A stretch of DNA of 36,393 nt from an uncultured Bacteroidales bacterium (GTDB taxonomy: Bacteria; Bacteroidota; Bacteroidia; Bacteroidales; Muribaculaceae), in contig CACXLJ010000021.1 of the NCBI GenBank assembly GCA_902768435.1, positions 1 to 36,393 on the forward strand, given 5' to 3'. The position numbers were made by a program, and so were the translations under genes. The notes beneath the pieces were generated by a model. It had not been told where the DNA came from, ran no database searches, and saw only the letters and a list, made by a program, of their open reading frames with translations. Shown in pieces: positions 1-7,589 of this stretch (its first letter is position 1; each line of letters starts with the position of its first letter).

Positions 1-1362
1 GTTTGAGTCGCCAAGCTTGATGAGTTCGTCCATCAGCTGGAAATGCTGCATGAGCAAGGCCCTCAATGCCTCGTGCTTTTTGGTCGCAGCCAGCAAGTCT
101 GTGTGATTGTCTTCCAATTCATTTCGATTCTCATAAAGCTCGGTCACAAGCGATTGCCACTTCTTCTTGTCCTGACAATGCTTGAAAAAAAAGTAGCCAA
201 AAATAGCCAGCAAAATCAAGATGATGACAAAATAAACAAGCAGTTTATTTCTTAATTGAGCGTTTTTGAGCTGCAATTCGGTCTTGCCATATTTTGCTTC
301 AGCCTCCTTGAGTTGCGCCTGATGAGAGTTGAGCAATATCATGTCTGCAATGCTGTCACTCCTGATGGCAAATGTGGAATAGTTGCGGTAATCACTATTA
401 GCACGATAAATCTCTGCAAGATCATCAAGCCATATCATGGAATCGACATTTGTTATTGGTAATGGCATTAACTTGAATAAAAGTTCAGCCGAATCGGCCA
501 TACCGAGTTTGGCGAAAGACCTGATACCGAAAGACAGATACTGTGTATCATCATATACTCCTTGATTCTCTTGATATATTTTTGTCGCTAAATCTTTTGA
601 TTTAGTATAGTCCTCCATATAATAATAGAGTCCACAGAGTTTATCAAGCGACTTATAATAATTATAGGTGAGCCCATGCTCCTTGGAAAAACTGATGGCT
701 TGCTGCAGATAATGAAGGGCACTGTCGTTGTTGTGCGTGCGGTAAAGGCCGCCGATGCCCGTGAGGCATACCGCCTGATAATAGTCGCTACCCGCTTTTT
801 CGAAATGCGGCAAGGCATACTTATAGCGGACAAGGTCGGTTGAGTCGGTGGTATATTCTGACTCATAGATGCCTGCGATGCGCAAGTTCACGAAGCCGAG
901 GTTAAAGTGGTCGTTGGGGTCGGCGGTGGACTCGGCCTCGAGGTAGTGCTGCATGGCCTGCTGGGGGTGGCCGAGTTCCTCGGCTACGGCACCGCTATAG
1001 ATGAGGGCGCGGGTATAGCGCTCGTGGTCGGTGGCACTGCCGTGATGGTCAGCATAATAACTGAGGGCGCTGTCGATGAGGGCGCTGTCGGCCGGCTCAG
1101 TCACATAGCACTTGTAGCGGGCCTGCACAAGCAGCAGGGCATGGCGTGCACGCAGCATCTCGTCGGCCTGCAGAGCGCGGGCGGTGTCGAGTGCGAGCAT
1201 CTGTCGCAGGGCTGCGCTATGAGCAGCGGTGTCACTGGTGCGCAGCAGCGAGTCGGCACGATCCAACTCCGCCATGACGCGCGCATCGTGACTGCCCCCA
1301 CAACCCCACAACAGGGCTGCAAGCAGCGAGAAAGCAATTAATATGACTGGCAAGTGCTTCAC
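1..1362 (-). CDS. TPR-like membrane-anchored lipoprotein/sensor, partial (C-terminus outside window)
   Basis: I translated this reading frame directly. It is open for 454 codons up to the left window edge. A GTG start at 1362 is chosen because a TAA lies immediately upstream in frame and a signal sequence follows at once (MKHLPVILIAFSLLAALLWG then Cys21). The Trp before Gly-Cys is unusual for a lipobox. Residues about 25-350 are helical and rich in Ala, Leu, Tyr and Asp, spaced like tetratricopeptide repeats (for example an ALHYLQQAISFSKEHG stretch). A single membrane segment lies near residues 373-393, followed by a Lys/Glu-rich, probably coiled-coil stretch. This layout is known from Bacteroidales TPR signalling proteins that often end in a DNA-binding or kinase-like domain, but that end is not visible here. 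The gene lies 51 bp after the sugar transferase and may be cotranscribed. The 5' half is clearly GC-richer than the 3' half. Confidence 0.75.
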   Translation of the reverse strand, partial: MKHLPVILIAFSLLAALLWGCGGSHDARVMAELDRADSLLRTSDTAAHSAALRQMLALDTARALQADEMLRARHALLLVQARYKCYVTEPADSALIDSALSYYADHHGSATDHERYTRALIYSGAVAEELGHPQQAMQHYLEAESTADPNDHFNLGFVNLRIAGIYESEYTTDSTDLVRYKYALPHFEKAGSDYYQAVCLTGIGGLYRTHNNDSALHYLQQAISFSKEHGLTYNYYKSLDKLCGLYYYMEDYTKSKDLATKIYQENQGVYDDTQYLSFGIRSFAKLGMADSAELLFKLMPLPITNVDSMIWLDDLAEIYRANSDYRNYSTFAIRSDSIADMILLNSHQAQLKEAEAKYGKTELQLKNAQLRNKLLVYFVIILILLAIFGYFFFKHCQDKKKWQSLVTELYENRNELEDNHTDLLAATKKHEALRALLMQHFQLMDELIKLGDSN

Positions 1363-1413
1363 TTATTCTTATTCAATTAATTACTCGCGATGATTATCCT
1401 TATCAACAACGGT

Positions 1414-2817
1414 TTAGAAGGCGTTTTTGTCGCCGAAGATGGCTTTGTAGATGGTGAGGAAGATGATTTTGATGTCGAGCATGAAGTTCCAGTTCTCGGC
1501 ATACCACACATCATATTCCACGCGCTTTTCCATTTTCCATAGTTCGTCGGTCTGGCCGCGATAACCGTTGACCTGCGCCCAACCGGTAATGCCCGGCTTG
1601 ATGGTGTGGCGCAGCATGTACTTGTCAATGAGAGCACTATAGGCCTCGGTGTGCTTGGTCATGTGCGGGCGGGGCCCCACGACCGACATCTCCCCTTTGA
1701 GCACATTCCAGAACTGCGGCAACTCGTCGATGCTTGTCTTGCGCAGGAAATTGCCCAGTCGGGTCTTGCGGGGATCATTCTTGGTGGCCTGCTTGGTGTC
1801 GGAATCGCTGTTGACACGCATAGTGCGGAACTTGTAGCACACAAAGGGTTCGCCACGCAAGCCGGTGCGCTCCTGCTTGAAGAAGATGGGGCCCGGCGAG
1901 GTGACCTTGATGGCAATAGCCACAGGAATGAGGATGATGGGCGACAGGATGAGTGCGATGAGCGACATGAGCAGGTCAAATGTGCGCTTGAGCAAAGCGT
2001 TGAAGGGATTGCTCAAGGGATAAGGCCGCACCGACAGGATGGGGATATTGCCCAATGAGTAGAGTTCGAAACGGCGGGTGATGTAACGACCCAACTGAGG
2101 AATGTAGAAGAAGTCGACGGCATTGCGCTCGGCCATCTTCATGAGCCGGTGCACCTCGTCGTTATCGGCATCGGGGATAGCGCAGTACATCTCATCAATC
2201 AAGTTGTCCTTCAAGAAAGGTTCTAGGTCGTTGAGATTGCCTTTGTAATTCTTCATGTTGCGACCCTTGTCGCTATTGTCAAACACGCCCTCGATGCGGT
2301 AGCCATAGCCCAAGTCCGATGCCAGTTCCTCCATGAGCCTGTGCGCCACATTGCCGCTACCAATGACGACGATGCGCTTGTAGTTGTAACCGCTTGTGCG
2401 ATACATCTTGAGCAGGCGGTGCGAGAAAATCCACCACAACGACAACACGACGAAGAACGCCACATAGAACTTGACGATGGTCCTCCACGACACACTGTCG
2501 TAGTCGAGGAAATAGATGAGCGACAGGAAGATAACCGCATGAAGCATGACCGCTTTCACCACCTGCATGAGCACTTGGTCGGCATAGACCACGCGACGCT
2601 CATGAATATCGGAGAAGAAATAGGCCACCACAAAATAAGACAGGTTCAACAGCATCCACACCTGCTTGGAAAAGAACATGCCGTTTGCCGGTTCAAACCA
2701 GCAAACCACGAGGTAGATGATATTCAGTATCAGAAAATCGATTCCAGAGAATATCCAACGGATGAACTGCCCGTATCTTCCTTTTCCCTTCAAAGCGGTA
2801 TCATTGAGGTTAAACAA
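1414..2817 (-). CDS. Undecaprenyl-phosphate sugar phosphotransferase (polyprenyl glycosylphosphotransferase)
   Basis: The 467-residue protein should transfer a sugar-1-phosphate from a nucleotide sugar to undecaprenyl phosphate in the inner membrane, the first step of exopolysaccharide, capsule or O-antigen synthesis. Four N-terminal membrane helices (about 18-40, 52-70, 86-104, 113-131) precede a Rossmann-like domain starting at VVIGSGNVAHR (150-160). The bacterial sugar-transferase domain begins with a membrane helix at 278-303. It carries KFRTM (329-333), the catalytic Asp-Glu pair in DELPQFWN (D364, E365), MSVVGPRP and KPGITGWAQVNGYRG. Length and order match the WcaJ/EpsE type, though the sugar cannot be read from sequence. 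The start codon is TTG, with an in-frame TGA just before it. No other plausible start precedes the first helix. A 12-bp inverted repeat ends on the first base of this start codon. Confidence 0.9.
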   Translation of the reverse strand: MFNLNDTALKGKGRYGQFIRWIFSGIDFLILNIIYLVVCWFEPANGMFFSKQVWMLLNLSYFVVAYFFSDIHERRVVYADQVLMQVVKAVMLHAVIFLSLIYFLDYDSVSWRTIVKFYVAFFVVLSLWWIFSHRLLKMYRTSGYNYKRIVVIGSGNVAHRLMEELASDLGYGYRIEGVFDNSDKGRNMKNYKGNLNDLEPFLKDNLIDEMYCAIPDADNDEVHRLMKMAERNAVDFFYIPQLGRYITRRFELYSLGNIPILSVRPYPLSNPFNALLKRTFDLLMSLIALILSPIILIPVAIAIKVTSPGPIFFKQERTGLRGEPFVCYKFRTMRVNSDSDTKQATKNDPRKTRLGNFLRKTSIDELPQFWNVLKGEMSVVGPRPHMTKHTEAYSALIDKYMLRHTIKPGITGWAQVNGYRGQTDELWKMEKRVEYDVWYAENWNFMLDIKIIFLTIYKAIFGDKNAF

Positions 2818-2855
2818 TCACTCTCTGCAACAGTCACAACGCCGCAGAGAGTGAT
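2817..2855 (-). promoter_or_regulatory. Perfect 12-bp inverted repeat abutting the sugar-transferase start codon
   Basis: On the plus strand ATCACTCTCTGC (2817-2828) is matched exactly by GCAGAGAGTGAT (2844-2855), leaving a 15-nt loop. The repeat sits between the DUF349 stop codon and the TTG start at 2817. The last base of the stem is the first base of the start codon in the minus-strand transcript. No T-tract follows, so a standard intrinsic terminator is unlikely. It could be an attenuator, an RNA fold controlling translation start, or a dimeric protein-binding site. Function is inferred only from position. Confidence 0.55.
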
Positions 2856-2872
2856 CGAGGTTACTTCTTGTA

Positions 2873-4855
2873 TTAAATCTTCTCGTCGATGAGTTTAATC
2901 TTCTGTTCAAGCATGGCAATGTCTTCCTTGATTTTCGCAATCTTGCGCTCCATCTCCTTGACAATAGTGTTGCCAGTGTTTGAACGGGCGTTGAAGAAGC
3001 CCAGGTTGTTCTCATAGGTCTTGAGTTCCTGGCACTTCTGCTCATAGGTGCGCACCATGCGTTCACGCTCGTGGTAAACCTTGTCGGTGCCAGCCATCTG
3101 GTTGAGCGAGTTCTCGAAGTTAGCCATGCGGGCGCGCACAGCCTTCATGTCATATTTATCAAATGCCTTGTCGATGGCCTCCTTGTACTCGGCATAGATC
3201 TTGTCCTTTTCCTTGTAAGGCACATGACCCACCTCTTGCCACTGCTGCATGAGTTCGCGCACCTTGGTTGCGGGTTCCTCGGCAGCCTCGTCGTTAAGGA
3301 TGGCGTTGATCGAAGCGATGATTTCCTTCTTGGTCTTGAGATTCTGATGCTCCTGGGTGTGGATGTTGCTCGTTTGTTTCTTCTTTTCTTCAAAGAAATA
3401 GTCGCAAGCGGCAATGAATCGTTTCCAGATAGCGTCGCTGTGCTTCTTCACCACGGGACCAATGGTTTTCCACTCCTTCTGGAGTGCCACCAACTCGTCG
3501 GTGGTCTTCTTCCAGTCGGTAGAATCCTTCAAGGCCTCGGCCTTCTCGCACAGAGCGGTCTTCTTGGCAAGGTTGGTCGAGAGTTCTTCTTTCATCTTCT
3601 TGAAGAAGGCGGCTTTCTGGGCAAAGAAATCGTCGCACGACTTGCGGAAGCGGGTAAACAGTTCGGTATTCACCTTGCGTGAGGCGAAGCCCAGTTTCTT
3701 CCACTCTTCCTGCAGAGCAATAATCTGCTTGGTGGCATTGTCCCAAGCCTGATAGGAGTTCAGTCCCTCGGTCGAGATTGCCTCAATTTGCTCGCAAAGA
3801 GCAGTCTTGGCATCGGCATTGGCTTTTTCGTTGGCCTTGCGCTCTTCAAAGAAGGTTTGATACTTCTTGTTGATAACCGATGAGGCATTCTTGAAGCGTG
3901 CCCAGAGTTCTTCTCTGATTTCCTTGGCCACAGGACCGGTCTCGCGCCAAGAGTTGTGGAGTGCCTGCAACTGCTTGAAGGCATCGACCACATCGGGCAG
4001 TTCGTCGAGTTGCTCGGCATCGAGGCAGAGCTGCTGCTTGATTTCAAGGTTCTTCTTGAAGTCGTAGTCGCGGAGTTCCTTGTTCATCTTGAGCAAGTCA
4101 TAGAATTTCTCCACAACCACCTGATATTTTTTCCAGATTTCGGTTACATTGGGAGCAGGAACCTCGCCCAAAGCCTTGAACTCCTGCTGCAACTGCTGCA
4201 CCTTGTTGTACTGACGGTTTACATTGTCAGGATCGCTTGTGATTTCAAAAATCTGTTCAATGATAGCCTGTTTCTTCTCCAGATTGGCCAATTTAATGGC
4301 ATCTTGAGCGGCATTGAACTCGGCCTTCTTTTCCTTGAGCTCATTCAAGAGGTCTTTCACCTTGAGTTCGTCGGCATCCTCAGCAGGAACAAAGGCGGCC
4401 TCATCGTTACCAGCGGCAACAAAGGCTGCCTTCTCCTTGGCCAACTCGTCTTTGCGCAGTGCAAAGAAGGCTGCCTTCAACTGCAGCACAGCGTCTTTGA
4501 CGCTATCAACGGGCTGTTCTACCATCCATTGCAGATGTGCCACAAGTTCGTCTTTGCTGAACTTGGTGAAGTCGACCTCGTCCAGAGGCTTGGCTTCGTG
4601 TGCGGGTTCTTCAGCAACAGGTTCCTCAGCGGGCGCCTCTTGAGCCACGGGTGCTTCTTGGGCAGGTGCTTCGGGTGCGGCTTCAGCTGCCGGTTCTTGA
4701 ACAGGCTCTTGGTTAATGACTTCCTGAGCGGCTTCTTGGGCCGCCTCAGTCTTGATTTCTTCTGATTCTGCAGGTGTCTGGGCTGCAGCATCAACATTGA
4801 GGGTTACATCCTTTTCGAGGTTCTCGTTCGATTGGGACATTTCACGCGATTCCAT
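2873..4855 (-). CDS. DUF349 domain-containing protein
   Basis: The protein is about 660 residues, cytoplasmic and highly charged. The first ~100 residues are a Glu/Ala/Pro-rich, low-complexity acidic tail. Then come about five repeats of the DUF349 type, each with a conserved Trp and a helical pattern. Examples are WRETGPVAKEIREELWARF, EEWKKLGFASRKVNTELF, KEWKTIGPVVKKHSDAIW and QQWQEVGHVPYKEKDKIY. The C-terminus is a coiled coil (about residues 610-660). DUF349 proteins are nearly universal in Bacteroidota, but their biochemical role is not settled. The frame can be extended to a TTG at 4861, but ATG at 4855 (MESREMSQSN) is the better start. ATG at 4840 is also possible. The gene has its own candidate promoter and precedes the sugar transferase by 55 bp. 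Confidence 0.88.
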   Translation of the reverse strand: MESREMSQSNENLEKDVTLNVDAAAQTPAESEEIKTEAAQEAAQEVINQEPVQEPAAEAAPEAPAQEAPVAQEAPAEEPVAEEPAHEAKPLDEVDFTKFSKDELVAHLQWMVEQPVDSVKDAVLQLKAAFFALRKDELAKEKAAFVAAGNDEAAFVPAEDADELKVKDLLNELKEKKAEFNAAQDAIKLANLEKKQAIIEQIFEITSDPDNVNRQYNKVQQLQQEFKALGEVPAPNVTEIWKKYQVVVEKFYDLLKMNKELRDYDFKKNLEIKQQLCLDAEQLDELPDVVDAFKQLQALHNSWRETGPVAKEIREELWARFKNASSVINKKYQTFFEERKANEKANADAKTALCEQIEAISTEGLNSYQAWDNATKQIIALQEEWKKLGFASRKVNTELFTRFRKSCDDFFAQKAAFFKKMKEELSTNLAKKTALCEKAEALKDSTDWKKTTDELVALQKEWKTIGPVVKKHSDAIWKRFIAACDYFFEEKKKQTSNIHTQEHQNLKTKKEIIASINAILNDEAAEEPATKVRELMQQWQEVGHVPYKEKDKIYAEYKEAIDKAFDKYDMKAVRARMANFENSLNQMAGTDKVYHERERMVRTYEQKCQELKTYENNLGFFNARSNTGNTIVKEMERKIAKIKEDIAMLEQKIKLIDEKI

Positions 4856-4905
4856 AAACAATTATTTTAACACGCCATTTTTAGACGCAATTCTACAATT
4901 AACTC

Positions 4906-4913
4906 CAAAAATA
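4906..4913 (-). promoter_or_regulatory. Candidate Bacteroidota promoter (-7 element) for the DUF349 gene
   Basis: Minus-strand TATTTTTG matches the TAnnTTTG -7 consensus about 50 bp before the ATG. The -33 element is poor: TTTTTCC lies at the expected distance near 4931-4937. The surrounding 4856-5007 stretch is otherwise AT-rich, with no gene and no clear terminator for the M16 gene upstream. Confidence 0.4.
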
Positions 4914-5007
4914 CGCATTTTTTTTAGAATGGAAAAATTTTTAGACGATTTTTTATTCACAAACTTTCCTAAACTACTCATTATCAATACAAAGAAACGA
5001 CCATTCG

Positions 5008-6252
5008 TCATTCCTTCACCGAGGGGCCATAGTGCAGCGTGGTAGCATTTTCGGGGGCAAAAATCTGCTGGGCCACCGCTTGCACCTTTTCAGGAGTCAG
5101 CGCCTTGTATTTGTCGACAACGGTATTAAAATCTTCGGCAGTCGAAATGTGTTCATATTCGCACAGGCGCAATGCCTTATCGGCATAACCAATATTATCG
5201 AAAAGCAGGTGAGAATGAAACTTATTGGTGCATTTGGTAATCTCGTACTGGCTCACACCATTCTCGACCAGGTTGCACAGTTCAGCATTGACCAGATGTT
5301 GCGCCTCGTCGAACGAGCAACCCTGCCGCAACTTGCCACGCACAAGGAACAAGCCCGGGTCAATCGACCCTGTGACAGCGGCATCAAGATCGGTGAACAC
5401 CTGGGTTTTCATGAGCACATTCCTGAAAAAGCGCGACGAGGTGCCATTGGCAAGCACATCGCTCAGCAGGTCACAGGCCTGATAGTCAGGGTGGCGACGG
5501 CCGCACATGTGATAGGTGATATAGAGCAAGTCCTGAGGCACATCGCTGTGCTTGGCCACAAAACGGGCTTGCCGCTGCACGGGTTCGACAGGCAGATTGC
5601 GCTGCACAATGCTGCGGGCAGGGATTGCGCCGAACCACTTGTCGACAAGTTGTACCGCCTGGTCAAAGGGCACATTGCCTGAGATGCACATGATAAGATT
5701 GTTCACCGAATAATGCTGTCCGAAGAAATCCTTCACCTGCTGCCGTGTGACTTGGGCAATGTGATCGGTTGTCAAGCCGAGCACGGGCCAGCGGTAAGGG
5801 TGTACCTTATAGGAGGCAGCGTTCAAGATGTGCGACAAATCGCCATAAGGGACATTGAGACTGCGCTGCTTGAATTCCTCGATCACCACATTCTTTTGCG
5901 TAGCAACACTCTCTTCGCTGAGCGCCAGGTGCTGCAGCCGGTCGGACTCCACCCAAAGCGCGGTCTCGATGTTGTGAGCGGGCAAAGTCTCGTAGTAGTT
6001 GGTCAAATCGGCATTGGTCCAGGCATTGCTATCTCCCCCAGCCTTCTGCAGCTCGGTGTCGTACTTGGGTACCGATTCAGTGCCAGAGAACATCAAGTGC
6101 TCACACAGGTGCGCAAGTCCAGTGCACGCGGGGTCCTCGTCCTTGCTGCCCACATCGTATAACAGATTTACCGCCACCATGCGAGTTGCTGCATCGTAGT
6201 GATGCAGCAACCGCAAGCCATTGGCAAAGGTATGTCGGTTAATCGTTATCAA
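5008..6252 (-). CDS. M16 family zinc metallopeptidase (insulinase/pitrilysin type)
   Basis: This 414-residue protein is one M16 'half' made of an N-terminal catalytic domain and a C-terminal M16 domain, the size of M16B peptidases. The inverted zinc motif HxxEH is present as H48-L-C-E51-H52, in TGLAHLCEHLMFSGT. The third zinc ligand is expected at the Glu pair in NVVIEEF (125/126), the usual ~74 residues later, so the enzyme looks active. No signal peptide is seen, so it is probably cytoplasmic, or its start is misplaced. The start shown is TTG. The frame stays open only a few codons upstream and has no ATG there, and the protein begins in family style (INRHTFANGLRLLHHYD). It follows the cyclophilin gene by 24 bp and is probably in the same operon. 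Confidence 0.9.
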   Translation of the reverse strand: MITINRHTFANGLRLLHHYDAATRMVAVNLLYDVGSKDEDPACTGLAHLCEHLMFSGTESVPKYDTELQKAGGDSNAWTNADLTNYYETLPAHNIETALWVESDRLQHLALSEESVATQKNVVIEEFKQRSLNVPYGDLSHILNAASYKVHPYRWPVLGLTTDHIAQVTRQQVKDFFGQHYSVNNLIMCISGNVPFDQAVQLVDKWFGAIPARSIVQRNLPVEPVQRQARFVAKHSDVPQDLLYITYHMCGRRHPDYQACDLLSDVLANGTSSRFFRNVLMKTQVFTDLDAAVTGSIDPGLFLVRGKLRQGCSFDEAQHLVNAELCNLVENGVSQYEITKCTNKFHSHLLFDNIGYADKALRLCEYEHISTAEDFNTVVDKYKALTPEKVQAVAQQIFAPENATTLHYGPSVKE

Positions 6253-6276
6253 TAAAAATGTATTGAGTATTTACCT

Positions 6277-7131
6277 TTATTTCTTCTCGGGGCGAATCAC
6301 GCGCATCGACAGTATCTTCACATCGGCCAGCGGGCGATCATGCGCACCTGTCTCCACATTCTGTATCTTGTCGATCACTTCATAACCCTGAATGACTTCG
6401 CCGTAAACGGTGTACTGACCATCGAGATGCGGGGTGCCGCCCACGGTGGTATAGGCCTCGATTTGCTCTTGCGTGAACGAGAACGGGGCGGCTGCATACT
6501 GCGCTTCGGTCTTGGCAATGAGTTCTTGCTGAAGAGCCTGCAAGCCAGCCATGTCGCCACGGCCTTGCATGGCCTGGATCGAGTCGATGCGTTCCATGGC
6601 CATGGCATTGAACAGCTGCTGCTTGCGTTGGTCGGCAAGGCGCACTTTCATGTCGTCGAGCATGGCCGATGTATAGACGCGTCCGGTCACCACATAGAAC
6701 TGCGAGCCCGAGCTGCGGCGTTCAGGGTTCACCTGGTCGGCAGTGCGAGCGGCAGCAAGTGCGCCTCGCTTATGGAAATACTTGGGATATACAAACTCGG
6801 CGGGCAGCGTGTAGCCAGGGTCGCCCTCGCCCAGCACAGCCGTTGAGTCGGCGGTCTTCGACGACGGGTCGCCAGCCTGCACCATGAAATTGTTAATCAC
6901 GCGATGGAACAATACGCCATCATAATAGCCTTCTTCGGCAAGTTTCACAAAGTTGTCGCGATGCTGCGGAGTCTCGTCGTACAGAGCCACCACAAAGTCG
7001 CCCAGCGAGGTTTTCACCTCCACTTTCACTCGGTTGTCCACTGTCATGTTATTTTCGGCATGGGCGCAAGGAACCTTCAGGAGGCACAAGGCCGACACCA
7101 TGAATGTTGAAATAAGAATATGTGCTTTCAT
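6277..7131 (-). CDS. Cyclophilin-type peptidyl-prolyl cis-trans isomerase, exported
   Basis: The 284-residue protein has a signal peptide (residues 1-25, ending near CAHA). Cys22 raises a weak lipoprotein possibility without a good lipobox. Cyclophilin landmarks are present: FHRVINNFMVQAGDP (75-89) with the catalytic Arg77 and Gln85, ERRSSGSQFYVVTG (137-150) and PHLDGQYTVYGEVIQGYEVI (234-253). It should catalyse proline isomerization during folding in the periplasm. Between the SQFYVVTG strand and the LDG strand lies an inserted helical segment of about 80 residues (151-230), rich in Gln, Met and Ala, making the protein longer than a minimal cyclophilin of about 165 residues. It sits between the 124-residue unknown gene (12 bp) and the M16 peptidase (24 bp), suggesting one transcript. 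Confidence 0.92.
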   Translation of the reverse strand: MKAHILISTFMVSALCLLKVPCAHAENNMTVDNRVKVEVKTSLGDFVVALYDETPQHRDNFVKLAEEGYYDGVLFHRVINNFMVQAGDPSSKTADSTAVLGEGDPGYTLPAEFVYPKYFHKRGALAAARTADQVNPERRSSGSQFYVVTGRVYTSAMLDDMKVRLADQRKQQLFNAMAMERIDSIQAMQGRGDMAGLQALQQELIAKTEAQYAAAPFSFTQEQIEAYTTVGGTPHLDGQYTVYGEVIQGYEVIDKIQNVETGAHDRPLADVKILSMRVIRPEKK

Positions 7132-7143
7132 AAAGTCAATGGA

Positions 7144-7518
7144 TTATATCCCCACGGGATAAAGGCGCTTGAAGATGCGCCTGAAATTGTCGTCGGTTTC
7201 GCTCAACTGCTGGGCACGCTCGCGATAATCAGGTCCCCACAAGGTGGCGGCGAGGTCGGCAAGATAGACATGCTCACGGTCGCGTGTGATGGCGGCCTTC
7301 ACAAGCCTGTCGATGTATGTAGCGTACTTCTGCGAGTCGATGGCATGCAGATAACGCGCAGTGCTCACAATGAACTGCCCGGTCATGTCGACCTGAATGA
7401 TGTTGTCTACCAGGTCGAGCATGATGCCGTCGATGCTGTTTATGTTATTTGCAATATACTCGTAGGTCATGAGACCATTCGGGTCTTTCGCAAGTCGTTT
7501 CTTTAAATTTTCATCCAT
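7144..7518 (-). CDS. Conserved hypothetical protein, 124 residues
   Basis: I do not recognise the family. The protein is 124 residues, soluble and predicted mostly helical, with no signal peptide, membrane segment or cysteine. It begins MDENLKKRLAKDPNGLMTYE and ends with a basic/aromatic stretch (RRIFKRLYPVGI). Codon use and gene-like composition match the neighbours. It has an ATG start and a good -7 promoter element about 45 bp upstream. It is the first gene of an apparent three-gene unit with the cyclophilin (12 bp downstream) and the M16 peptidase. The context gives no firm function. It is an independent gene rather than a fragment of sprA, whose stop codon lies upstream of it. Confidence 0.75.
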   Translation of the reverse strand: MDENLKKRLAKDPNGLMTYEYIANNINSIDGIMLDLVDNIIQVDMTGQFIVSTARYLHAIDSQKYATYIDRLVKAAITRDREHVYLADLAATLWGPDYRERAQQLSETDDNFRRIFKRLYPVGI

Positions 7519-7562
7519 TTTTTAGCGTGTTAGTTGTTGATAGGCATTGCCAAATTATCGTG

Positions 7563-7570
7563 CAAAGATA
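7563..7570 (-). promoter_or_regulatory. Bacteroidota promoter -7 element for the 124-residue gene / cyclophilin / M16 unit
   Basis: Minus-strand TATCTTTG followed by CA matches TAnnTTTG in a very common Bacteroidales form. It lies 45 bp before the ATG at 7518, so the leader should be short. A -33 TTTG at the ideal spacing is not seen. The upstream part of the promoter would overlap the 3' end of sprA, which stops at 7590. Confidence 0.55.
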
Positions 7571-7589
7571 GTGATTTTTCGACAAAAGA

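Noticed and set aside
907..1341. Plus-strand open frame of 144 codons and minus-frame fragments in the first 1.4 kb
   Set aside because: They are out of frame with a continuous 454-codon minus-strand gene that has a signal peptide, a membrane segment and sensible composition.
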